Source of the DNA: CAYOUV01 sp963790075
GTDB lineage: Bacteria > Chloroflexota > Anaerolineae > Anaerolineales > Villigracilaceae
NCBI GenBank assembly: GCA_963790075.1
Contig: CAWBNG010000003.1
Coordinates: 744,001-808,000, forward strand
Reading direction: 5' to 3'
DNA length: 64,000 nucleotides
Below the pieces are notes generated by a model. It made no database searches, was not told the DNA's origin, and saw only the letters and a program-made list of their open reading frames with translations. How positions within the stretch are numbered: position 1 is the stretch's first letter; every line of letters starts with the position of its first letter. The translations under genes were made by a program, and so were the position numbers. Shown here one piece after another: positions 57,091-64,000 of the stretch.

Positions 57091-57993
57091 ATGACCGCCA
57101 AATCTTCAGCCGGAACCGCCCATCTAAGCCCGCAATCCCCGCTGATGCCAGCCATCAAATCCTGGGAAATGTACCTGATCGATCAGGGCCGCACCCCGAA
57201 CACTGTCAAGGCATTTATCTCCGACATCAAAATCCTGACGGAATTCCTGCCCCCCGACCGCTCGCTGGGTGCGATTACGACCGACGATTTAAACCGCTAT
57301 TTCGAGTGGATGGAAAATGAACGCGGCGTGCCTTGCAGCCCTAAAACGCTGGCGCGGCGCATCACCTCCACGAAATCTTTCTTCCGCTGGTTGCACCAAT
57401 ATGGTGTCCTGATGATCGACCCGGCTGAGAAAGTGGTCAACCGCTCGGTCATGAGTCCGCTGCCGACCGTGCTGACCGAGGAGGAAATGCAGGCAGCACT
57501 CCAGGCGGCCGAAAGCCACCGCTTTGACCCCAAAGCAGATGCCCGTCATTACACCCTGCTCCACCTGCTGTTAGGTAGCGGCATCAAGAAAAGCGAGTGC
57601 CTGGGTATTCACCTTAACCACATCGATCTGGAAGCCCCGGACGGACCGCTGGTCTTCATCCGCTATGCCAGCCCGTCCAATCGCTACAAGGAACGCAAAA
57701 TCTCCCTGCCGGAAGATTGGATTCCGTCTTTCAAGGAATATCTGGCACAATACCAGCCGGTGGACCAGCTTTTCCCCTGGTCGCCGCGCCGCCTGGAATA
57801 CCTGCTGGAAGATATCGGTGAGGAAGCCGGGCTGGATAAGCACCTATCCTTCGATATGTGCCGCTGGACCTGCGCCCTGATGGACTACAAAGCCGGTATG
57901 GAACCGGATCGCATCCGTCAGAAACTGGGTATCTCTAAAATCCAGTGGCGCGAGATCAACTTGAAATTACGCAAACTATCAGGGATAGAATAA
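57091..57993 (+). CDS. Tyrosine-recombinase-like protein without catalytic residues
   Basis: A 300-residue protein with the XerC/D layout. The SAM-like DNA-binding domain (about 18-115) has SWEMYLIDQGRTPNTVKAFI and RRITSTKSFFRWLHQYG. The catalytic-type domain (about 125-300) is degenerate. In the LR-x-SE motif, GSGIKKSEC has Lys166 for the first Arg. HxLRH has become DMCRW (Asp255, Arg258, Trp259). LGH is LGI (281), and the nucleophilic Tyr position is Asn290. The beta-hairpin Lys in YKERKISL is kept. It probably still binds DNA but cannot cleave it. It has its own promoter and terminator, with no mobile-element genes nearby. Confidence 0.85.
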   Translation: MTAKSSAGTAHLSPQSPLMPAIKSWEMYLIDQGRTPNTVKAFISDIKILTEFLPPDRSLGAITTDDLNRYFEWMENERGVPCSPKTLARRITSTKSFFRWLHQYGVLMIDPAEKVVNRSVMSPLPTVLTEEEMQAALQAAESHRFDPKADARHYTLLHLLLGSGIKKSECLGIHLNHIDLEAPDGPLVFIRYASPSNRYKERKISLPEDWIPSFKEYLAQYQPVDQLFPWSPRRLEYLLEDIGEEAGLDKHLSFDMCRWTCALMDYKAGMEPDRIRQKLGISKIQWREINLKLRKLSGIE

Positions 57994-58015
57994 ACAAAAA
58001 GATCCCCTTAAGCAA

Positions 58016-58051
58016 AAAGCTCCCAGTGAACAAAAATTGACTGGGAGCTTT
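58016..58051. terminator. Bidirectional terminator
   Basis: A 12-bp stem (58016-58027 with 58040-58051) and 12-base loop. Long T runs follow on the plus strand, and TTTTT on the minus strand. It serves the convergent recombinase-like and DUF47 genes. Confidence 0.9.
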
Positions 58052-58068
58052 CGTTTTTTTTATTTTAC

Positions 58069-58692
58069 CTACATGCGCTTAACGACGATATCGCCAATCA
58101 CATTGGCCGCCTCGTCGCCGCGATCAGCCGCATTGGACAGGTGACGGTAAATCTCGCGTAGTTTCAAGATTTCGACCATACCGGTCAGGTCATCGGGGGT
58201 TTTGAAGAGCGAAGCCACCGCTTCGCGGTAAACATGTTCCATCCGGTTTTCAAGCGCCTTTGCGCGCACTGCGTGATCATTGGCGACATTTGGGTGATCC
58301 TCAAGCCGCAGCACGCCGCGGTGGATCTCGACCGCCCCGTCGTGGAGCAGGGAAACCATGCGTTCCAGATAGGAGTTCGGTTTAACGCTCAACATTGCCA
58401 TCTCCTCAACAGTTGTGGCGGCATAATCCAGCACGTCATCAATTGTCAGGGAAAGCGCAAAGATATCTTCGCGGTCGAAGGGCGTGACAAAAGTGCGATT
58501 CAACTCGTCGATCAAAATCCGACGCACCTCGTCCGCCTCTTTTTCGATCTTCCCCACCTCTTCAGCCAGCTCCGTTTGCGGTTCCTGCATGTAGCGGCGC
58601 AGCATGTCCATGCCCTGAACCGCGTATTCTGCCTGGTGGGTCAACAATTCCAAAAATCGGTTGTTCTTGTTCTTTTTCCTAAATAATTTCAT
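58069..58692 (-). CDS. DUF47 / PhoU-like protein
   Basis: A 207-residue all-helical protein of the PhoU-like DUF47 (TIGR00153) group. The acidic metal-binding patterns EKEADEVRRIL and LREIYRHLSNAADRGDEAAN are present (ExxxD type). Members are usually paired with Pit phosphate permeases, but no pit gene is seen here. The ATG overlaps the tilS stop by four bases, so expression is coupled to tRNA modification. Function beyond the family is not established. Confidence 0.88.
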   Translation of the reverse strand: MKLFRKKNKNNRFLELLTHQAEYAVQGMDMLRRYMQEPQTELAEEVGKIEKEADEVRRILIDELNRTFVTPFDREDIFALSLTIDDVLDYAATTVEEMAMLSVKPNSYLERMVSLLHDGAVEIHRGVLRLEDHPNVANDHAVRAKALENRMEHVYREAVASLFKTPDDLTGMVEILKLREIYRHLSNAADRGDEAANVIGDIVVKRM

Positions 58693-60134
58693 GTCAGCAT
58701 CTCACTCTCCACGCGCGTTACCGACAAATATACCACCTGTCGGGTCGAATCTGTCAAACGTACACTGTGAGCCAGGCGATAACCGGGCACCCAAACGATC
58801 TTTTCCTGATCCACCAGCAGCGGCCAATGAGCTCGTGCGCGGCGGGGTAATTTTTGGTTGATAAAAAAATCCGACAGCTTGAGCGAACTGCCATGCATAC
58901 CAAGCGGTTCGAAACGGTCGCCCGGCTGGGGGAGGCGCATTTGCAGAGGTTTCACCAGCCGATCCGCATCCAGCCAGGCCTGGAAGGGATTGGCATTCTG
59001 GCGCGCCTGATCCAGAGTCGCAGCGCTTATCTCCAAACATGCACCGGTCAGTCGCCAGCCACCTCCCAGGGGGATGTCGCCGGGAACGGGAATTGCCAGC
59101 TCCCCCTGCGGAATTTGCAGCCAGCCGTACTTGGGCAAATCTGCTTCCCAGGCAGCCACGAACAGGCGTCCGCCTTCGCGGAACAACCGCACTCCCCCGC
59201 TCAGGTCGACCGGACCAGGGCTTCGGCCCTGGATCATGTCAGTGGCGCGTTCGAGGGCTGCAAAGTCCAGATCGCGCAAATCCGGACGGACACGTTCCAA
59301 CGCGCGGCGGATCAAATTACGCTGCAGGCCGAGCGAGCGTGCTTCGAACGACTGCGCGTCGAAAGTGACGTACCCGGATCCCTCCTGCGCCAGGCATGCC
59401 TCCCAAGCCGATCCCAGCACTTCGTTAAGCAAGGCATAGTCGCCTGAGAGGGTTTCAGCCATGCGCAGGATCCCCTCGCGGATGCGCGGATTATATTTCT
59501 CAAGATCGGGGATCAGCACGTGCCGCAAACGATTGCGAAAGAACTGGAGCGAGGCGTTGCTTGGATCGTCACGTACAGGCAGGTTATGGTCTGCGCAGTA
59601 AGCCACTGTCTGCTCGCGCCAGATGCCCAGCAGCGGGCGGACCAGCGGAAGGTCCGCATCGAAGGTCGGCAAATATGTGCGGACCGACATGCCCTTCAGG
59701 CCGGAAAGACCGGCGCCGCGCAGGAAGTGCATCAGCACGGTTTCAACCTGATCGTCGGCCGTATGGCCGACTGCCACCGCCTGGGCTTTGTGCTTGCGTG
59801 CCACGGAAAATAAAAAACGATAGCGCAGAATGCGCGCTGCCTCTTCGATCGACAGACTCTCCTGATCGGCGAAAGCCCGCACCTCCCCACGCTCAATGAC
59901 TGCAGTCAATTCCAGGCGTGATGCCAGGCCTTCCACTGCGGCGGCATCCGCATCAAACTCGGGGCGCAGGGAATGATTGTAGTGAGCCACAATTACAGGC
60001 AACCCGGCGCGCACCAGCAAATCCAGCAGGCACAGGCTGTCGGGACCGCCCGATACACCGGCAACGATCGGTCGGTCAGGCTTCAGGTGGCACTGCTCAA
60101 AAACGGCGCGGCGGAAGTCTTCAGAATCCAGCAT
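58689..60134 (-). CDS. tilS: tRNA(Ile)-lysidine synthase
   Basis: Makes lysidine at C34 of the AUA-reading tRNA(Ile), an essential step. The 481 residues fit long TilS. The N-terminal PP-loop is GVSGGPDSLCLL (about 25-36). HYNHSLR and GHTADDQVETVLMHFLRGAGLSGLKGM follow. The C-terminal domain contains MRLPQPGDRFEPLGM and LSDFFINQKLPRRARAHWPLL, both typical. ATG 60134 was chosen. It is coupled to the DUF47 gene by a 4-base overlap. Confidence 0.94.
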   Translation of the reverse strand: MLDSEDFRRAVFEQCHLKPDRPIVAGVSGGPDSLCLLDLLVRAGLPVIVAHYNHSLRPEFDADAAAVEGLASRLELTAVIERGEVRAFADQESLSIEEAARILRYRFLFSVARKHKAQAVAVGHTADDQVETVLMHFLRGAGLSGLKGMSVRTYLPTFDADLPLVRPLLGIWREQTVAYCADHNLPVRDDPSNASLQFFRNRLRHVLIPDLEKYNPRIREGILRMAETLSGDYALLNEVLGSAWEACLAQEGSGYVTFDAQSFEARSLGLQRNLIRRALERVRPDLRDLDFAALERATDMIQGRSPGPVDLSGGVRLFREGGRLFVAAWEADLPKYGWLQIPQGELAIPVPGDIPLGGGWRLTGACLEISAATLDQARQNANPFQAWLDADRLVKPLQMRLPQPGDRFEPLGMHGSSLKLSDFFINQKLPRRARAHWPLLVDQEKIVWVPGYRLAHSVRLTDSTRQVVYLSVTRVESEMLT

Positions 60135-60214
60135 ACTTGTTATTAAACCACAAGAGCCCGGAGCGCGTACAAGCGTTTCATTGCACCCCGCAGCTTATTT
60201 ATAAACAACCGAAT

Positions 60215-60619
60215 TTATAACTGGTAAAGTTCGACCAGCACCCCATTGGTCGACTCAGGATGTACAAAGGCGTACTGCCTGCCTTCAGTTGTCGTGCGCG
60301 GCTCTTCATTGATCAGCCGGATCCCCTGCTTTTTCAGTCGCGCCAGCATGGCCGGCAAATCGTCCACTTCGACGCACAGGTGATGCATGCCGGGGCCGCG
60401 TTTGGCCAGGTATTTTGCGATGCCAGAATCATCGCTTGTCGGCCTGATCAACTCAACTTCGCTCTCGCCGGTCGGCAGGAAAGCCACCTGCGATTGTTCA
60501 GCCGGCACATCCTGCCGGTCTGACATTGCCAGACCGAGCCCATCGCGCCAAAAGGCCAGGGCCTGGTCCAAGTCTTCCACCAGCATGGCGACATGATGGA
60601 TGCGTTTCACATGGGGCAT
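60215..60619 (-). CDS. mce: Methylmalonyl-CoA epimerase
   Basis: Interconverts (S)- and (R)-methylmalonyl-CoA in propionate metabolism. The 134 residues form two VOC half-domains. Metal ligands lie in RIHHVAML, SEVELIRP, GMHHLCVEV and GVLVELYQL (His, Glu, His, Glu). ATG 60619 has GAGAGGA before it. An earlier in-frame start at 60691 lacks homology. The mutase large subunit is at the right edge, about 2.7 kb away on the same strand, which supports the assignment. Other VOC enzymes are less likely. Confidence 0.9.
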   Translation of the reverse strand: MPHVKRIHHVAMLVEDLDQALAFWRDGLGLAMSDRQDVPAEQSQVAFLPTGESEVELIRPTSDDSGIAKYLAKRGPGMHHLCVEVDDLPAMLARLKKQGIRLINEEPRTTTEGRQYAFVHPESTNGVLVELYQL

Positions 60620-60799
60620 AGGGTTCCTCTCAGACTTTCCAAAAAATAAGCGCCTCGCAAGCGAAGGCAACTCGGCAACTCGTCCGATCAATGGTCACTT
60701 CAACCCTGCACAACGCCATCCCCCGCCCGACTGCGTTCAGGGCAGCCGGGTCTTACGCGCGAAGTTGACCGGGACCACCGGCAATTCTTAATTGTTCGG

Positions 60800-61099
60800 T
60801 CAGGACAATAAGCCCCTTTGAACGATGCGGAGTTTCTGCGGCTCGGAATCAGGGATGCGCTCGATCTCGCCACGCGCTTCCAGGTCCAGCATGACCATGG
60901 TGACATACCAGGGGATCGACCCGTCAAAGCGGTTACGCAGCGTGTACTCCACCACCGAGACCAAGCCTTCGAAGGTGATCACGCCCTGCGAGCGAATGGC
61001 ACGCAAAATTGCCAGGCGAATCATGTCATATTTGGCACGGCTGATATTGACGCCGTTTTTCCCTTCGGGATGCTGGGTCAGGATCTTTTCATCGTTCAT
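60800..61099 (-). CDS. Small hypothetical protein (DUF6958-like)
   Basis: A 99-residue protein with no signal or membrane segment. It resembles small proteins with the TQHPEGKNGVNISRAKYDMI start and FDGSIPWYVTMVMLDLEARG core that I associate with DUF6958, possibly a winged-helix-like fold. The LDLEARGEIERIP segment looks like a recognition helix plus wing. GGAGGTG precedes the ATG. It stands alone, and its role is unknown. Confidence 0.75.
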   Translation of the reverse strand: MNDEKILTQHPEGKNGVNISRAKYDMIRLAILRAIRSQGVITFEGLVSVVEYTLRNRFDGSIPWYVTMVMLDLEARGEIERIPDSEPQKLRIVQRGLLS

Positions 61100-61167
61100 T
61101 GTTCACCTCCTATTAAAAGTGTACCACAAGGGTCAACAGGACCCACAGCAGGTGAAACAGCCCGGGA

Positions 61168-62034
61168 TCAGGATCCAGGTTCAGGCCTGGACGAGACCCG
61201 CACGTAATCCGCCTGTTTGTGGCCGAACAATCCGGCAATGAAATGATAGGTTGCGAACAATTCCAGCGAGAAGGGCAGGTAGCCGCCGTACCCCAGCAGC
61301 GGCATCTCGAAGACATGCAGCCAGTTCCCCCAGGGGACGTGGTAAACCCACTTAGGGAAGGAGTAGTAATTCCACATCTCCCAGAAAAAGGCCGTCAGCA
61401 GCACGCCCAGCCACAGCGCAATGACCGGACGCCAATCGCCGTCGCGCGTCCACTGCGCCAGCGAGCGGTTGCCCAGCCAGACGTTGAGCGGTTCGAGAAT
61501 GAAATACGGGGAAATCCACACAAATGGGAAGAAAACCTGCGGCCAGGCCAGCATCAATCCCAGCGTGACCCAGCCGGCGACAAAAAAGCCGAGCGTGGTG
61601 CCCCGGTCGGTGCCGATGCGCGGACCGCGACCCAGGCGCCGCAGGAAGCCGAAACTGGCAAAGAATTCGGCGCCTCCAAAGACGGCCGGGATGACGGTGG
61701 TGAAGCTGAGCGTGGTCCAGAAAGCGTATTGCAGAAAGCTGATCCCGTCGATGCCGACGTAGATCCAGTTCTGGGTGCGCAGGTTGAGGGCTTCGAACAG
61801 CCACCAGACCGGGGCCGAGACCAGGAACAGGCCGATGTATTTACGCCAGTCACGCGTCAGCAGCGAAGTGCCGGTGCGCCAGTAGACCAGCCCGTCGATC
61901 GCCAGGCAGTAACCCAGCCACATCGGGAAGAAGCCCCAATGCGTGCGCGGACCGGGCAGGGTCCAGTTGAAGATCCAGAAGATGACGGCCAGCAGCAGAC
62001 CCAGCCAGCCGTGTAACGGGAATTTCGATTTCAT
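61168..62034 (-). CDS. Integral membrane protein of unknown function
   Basis: A 288-residue protein with about seven or eight helices and many Trp and Phe residues. Visible features are FPMWLGYCLAIDGLVYWRTG near 37-56, LFEALNLRTQNW near 84-95, FFWEMWNYYSFPKW near 215-230, and the end FSLELFATYHFIAGL. Conserved charged residues inside helices (E and D) hint at a catalytic or transport role, but no family is recognised with certainty. It lies 16 bp after the CoA-binding gene and may be co-transcribed with it. Confidence 0.72.
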   Translation of the reverse strand: MKSKFPLHGWLGLLLAVIFWIFNWTLPGPRTHWGFFPMWLGYCLAIDGLVYWRTGTSLLTRDWRKYIGLFLVSAPVWWLFEALNLRTQNWIYVGIDGISFLQYAFWTTLSFTTVIPAVFGGAEFFASFGFLRRLGRGPRIGTDRGTTLGFFVAGWVTLGLMLAWPQVFFPFVWISPYFILEPLNVWLGNRSLAQWTRDGDWRPVIALWLGVLLTAFFWEMWNYYSFPKWVYHVPWGNWLHVFEMPLLGYGGYLPFSLELFATYHFIAGLFGHKQADYVRVSSRPEPGS

Positions 62035-62050
62035 GGATGCTTGTCGCCGC

Positions 62051-62545
62051 TCAATCTGGCACGGTCATCAAACCGAATGTCCGCCACATAACCCGCATCA
62101 TGGCGTGGCCGAAGTCGGGTTCCAGGAACTGGTTGGGGCACGAGCCGGGGATGACCTGGATGCCGTTGGCCCTGCAAATCTCGACCGCCTGTGGCGAGAC
62201 GCTGGTCATGCCCTGCGCCAGGCCGGGCCTGGTGCCCAGCATGCAGTGCATCCAGACATGCTTGATCCCCAGGTCCGCGCACTGCTGGACGATTTCGTCC
62301 GTCACCTTGGGGTTGGTCAGGATAAAGACCGCATCCGGTTTCTCCGGGACAGACTTTAAATCCGGGTAGCAGGGATCGCCCTCGAACTGGCTGATGCGCG
62401 GATTGACCGCGAAGACCTGGTAGCCGTTAGCCTTGAATTTCCGGTACGCCAGGTTGCAGCCCGTATCGCGCTGGTCTGAGACGCCGACCACGGCGATCTT
62501 CTTCTGGGCCAGGAAATCCCCTACGAGCGTGTCGATTTTAGCCAT
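62051..62545 (-). CDS. CoA-binding domain protein (YccU-like)
   Basis: A 164-residue protein with a single Rossmann-type CoA-binding domain. The start KKIAVVGVSDQRDTGCNLAY holds the nucleotide loop. AVNPRISQFEGDPCYPDLKSV and MHCMLGT follow, as in the YccU/succinyl-CoA synthetase alpha-like family. ATG 62545 was chosen with AGGAG five bases upstream. TTG 62560 and ATG 62548 are alternatives. The family is believed to bind CoA, but its role is unclear. Two bases upstream of the membrane protein, the pair may be one unit. Confidence 0.85.
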   Translation of the reverse strand: MAKIDTLVGDFLAQKKIAVVGVSDQRDTGCNLAYRKFKANGYQVFAVNPRISQFEGDPCYPDLKSVPEKPDAVFILTNPKVTDEIVQQCADLGIKHVWMHCMLGTRPGLAQGMTSVSPQAVEICRANGIQVIPGSCPNQFLEPDFGHAMMRVMWRTFGLMTVPD

Positions 62546-62820
62546 CATCGCTCCTATCAATGATCTGAAGTAATTTTCACAAGCAATGATAGCATACCAG
62601 CGCCCTCGGGGCTACTGATATCCATCCCTGTTTGTAAAAAAGAGCTGCGATTTGAAGGCAAGTACCCGACAAAGGTGCGCACAACTCGTCCCTGCCGGGA
62701 TATGCCGATCTGTTAATCCGTTGCGAATGGGTAATCTTCATAAGAACGGCTCAGGATCGAAAGGGGGCAGGACTGCATCCTCACCAATGCCGTCACGGAC
62801 AGGATGTTCTATATGCAATA

Positions 62821-63195
62821 TTACTTGCCTGCCGGCAGCATCCGCACGACCATCGGACTGAAATACGGGATGAGCCAGATGAACCAGACAGCGATACTGA
62901 ATTTGTGGAAGTTGGCGATCATCTTTTCGTCTTTCTTCACCAGCACAAGCGTTGCCCAGATGGCGTGAATGAGCATCAGGATGATAGCCAGCAAGCCCGA
63001 AAGTCCGTGGATATCGTAGCTCATGCCGCCCACGTAATCGAACATCATCCCGGTTCCCCATGTATCACAAACGAGCCCGAGCCAGAAGAAAGCCGTATGC
63101 CAGATTTTGAGTCTCCCCTGAAGTCGCTCACTCCAAACCCCGATGGAGTAAAAAAGCAGGGCTAAATTGATCACGATCACAGCGGCGGGATTCAT
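62821..63195 (-). CDS. HsmA-family (TIGR03987-like) small membrane protein
   Basis: A 124-residue protein with four helices (about 5-22, 35-52, 65-85 and 97-115). The patterns SIGVWSERLQGRLKIWHTA, FFWLGLVCDTWGTGMM and NFHKFSIAVWFIWLIPY match the HsmA/TIGR03987 family. Conserved His residues (in RLKIWH, DIHGLSG, NFHKFS) could bind haem or metal, as in cytochrome-b561-like folds, which is an inference. GGAGG precedes the ATG. It is a single gene. The 260-bp gap before it holds no recognised feature. Confidence 0.82.
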   Translation of the reverse strand: MNPAAVIVINLALLFYSIGVWSERLQGRLKIWHTAFFWLGLVCDTWGTGMMFDYVGGMSYDIHGLSGLLAIILMLIHAIWATLVLVKKDEKMIANFHKFSIAVWFIWLIPYFSPMVVRMLPAGK

Positions 63196-63306
63196 CGATG
63201 GTTTCCTCCAGCTTTTTGTTATGTTTCAAGCATTATACATATTGGCACAGGATACTTGATGTTGGCGAATACGCGCGTTGCACCCATAATGTGAACTCGG
63301 AAAATT

Positions 63307-64000
63307 CTAAAACCCCTGCGCCACGTATTCACCCCATACCCCGCGCAGGGTATTGCAAATCTCGCCCAGTGTCAGGTCGTGCTCGACACATTCGATCAAG
63401 AGCGACATCAGGTTTTCGTCCCCCTTGGCGGCCAATTCCAGCCGGGCGCGCAGTTCGCCTACCTTGACATTATCGCGTTTCCCGCGCAGGTCCGCCAGGC
63501 GCTGACAGGCTGCCTGCTCGATGGCCGGATCGACCCGCAGGCGCTCCAGCGCCAGGGTTTCCTCGGTCTGGAACTGGTTGAGACCCACCACGACCTGTTC
63601 GCCCTTTTCGATGGCCTGCTGGGCCTGGTAGGCCGCCTCCTGGATCTCGCCCTGCATGTAGCCGCGCTCGATGGCCGGCAGCGCGCCGCCCATCTCGTCG
63701 ATCTTGGCGATGTACGCATCGGCCCGCTTTTCGATCTCATCGGTCAGGGATTCGATCAGGTACGACCCGGCCAGCGGATCGACCGAATCGGCCACCCCCG
63801 ATTCATAGGCGATGACCTGCTGCGTGCGCAGCGCCACCCGCACCGACTTTTCGGTCGGCAGCCAGAGCGCCTCGTCCATCGAATTGGTGTGCAAGCTCTG
63901 CGTCCCGCCCAGCACAGCCGCCAGCGCCTGGAGCGCCACGCGCACCACGTTATTCTCCGGCTGCTGGGCGGTCAGGGTCGAACCGGCCGTCTGGGTATGG
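63307..64000 (-). CDS. Methylmalonyl-CoA mutase, large-subunit catalytic part (5' end outside window)
   Basis: Isomerises methylmalonyl-CoA and succinyl-CoA with adenosylcobalamin. The visible 230 residues are open to the right edge and begin HTQTAGSTLTAQQPENNVVR, part of the TIM-barrel substrate region. LGGTQSLHTNSMDEALWLPT and VADSVDPLAGSYLIESLTDE are typical. It ends GEICNTLRGVWGEYVAQGF, near the end of the catalytic part, so the B12-binding domain is probably a separate gene, as in archaeal-type mutases. The stop is at 63307. Methylmalonyl-CoA epimerase at 60215 belongs to the same pathway. Confidence 0.93.
   Translation of the reverse strand, partial: HTQTAGSTLTAQQPENNVVRVALQALAAVLGGTQSLHTNSMDEALWLPTEKSVRVALRTQQVIAYESGVADSVDPLAGSYLIESLTDEIEKRADAYIAKIDEMGGALPAIERGYMQGEIQEAAYQAQQAIEKGEQVVVGLNQFQTEETLALERLRVDPAIEQAACQRLADLRGKRDNVKVGELRARLELAAKGDENLMSLLIECVEHDLTLGEICNTLRGVWGEYVAQGF

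Noticed and set aside
57091..57993. Integrase of an integrative element, with a search for flanking attachment sites
   Set aside because: Catalytic residues are lost, no tRNA gene or direct-repeat pair was seen next to it, and the flanks are housekeeping genes.
61219..62016. A 265-codon plus-strand frame opposite the membrane protein
   Set aside because: It is rich in Gln, Arg and Pro, typical of an antisense reading of hydrophobic codons, and has no ribosome site.

Overview
The window reads as a 64 kb piece of a bacterial chromosome of about 58% G+C. It most likely belongs to the Chloroflexota (Anaerolineae-like). This taxon is an inference from lipoproteins and wall proteins with long Pro/Thr/Ser linkers, tandem CarD genes, RRM-type RNA-binding proteins, BMP-type nucleoside ABC systems, and a heliorhodopsin. 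No phage, IS element, CRISPR array, rRNA or tRNA gene was recognised. Both edges cut genes: the C-terminus of a heliorhodopsin at the left and a methylmalonyl-CoA mutase at the right.

1-4.7 kb (+): a light-related module. It holds the end of a heliorhodopsin with its retinal-binding lysine, an unknown 215-residue protein, a photolyase whose start overlaps it, a cytochrome P450, and a tandem-domain lycopene cyclase. The cyclase could supply beta-carotene, the retinal precursor. 4.7-8.1 kb (-): a glycosyltransferase, an AI-2E family permease and threonine synthase.

8.2-32.2 kb (-): a large purine and nucleoside salvage/degradation region. One set runs GntR regulator, two permeases, BMP lipoprotein, ATPase, FAD subunit, then an XdhD-like Fe-S/molybdenum hydroxylase. 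A second complete BMP-type ABC importer lies upstream of it. After an unrelated membrane protein comes a six-gene operon: 8-oxoguanine deaminase-like, adenine deaminase, GntR regulator, an aspartate-carbamoyltransferase-like enzyme lacking aspartate-binding residues, a YgeW-like carbamoyltransferase, and carbamate kinase. Together they suggest uptake of nucleosides, deamination and oxidation of the bases, and recovery of ATP from carbamoyl phosphate. The six-gene operon has a near-consensus promoter with a perfect 17-bp palindrome at the predicted start site, and the same GTCAGAC core lies in the leader of the other GntR gene.

32.3-38.2 kb: a PAP2 phosphatase followed by an RNA and cold-shock group (CspA, two CarD proteins, two divergent RRM proteins with structured leaders, a DEAD-box helicase). 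38.3-46.6 kb (+): exported proteins (a glycoside-hydrolase lipoprotein, a frameshifted DsbA-like protein, a dihaem cytochrome c, an SH3-like lipoprotein, a duplicated lipoprotein pair) and an MFS transporter. 46.7-52.2 kb (-): FolD, a zinc alcohol dehydrogenase, MtaB, a lipoprotein and a TPR protein. 52.3-58.0 kb (+): an envelope operon (a histidine-kinase-like protein without its phospho-acceptor histidine, a LysM protein, an LCP protein) and a tyrosine-recombinase-like protein that has lost its catalytic residues. 58.1-64.0 kb (-): a DUF47/PhoU-like protein, TilS, methylmalonyl-CoA epimerase, small proteins and the mutase.
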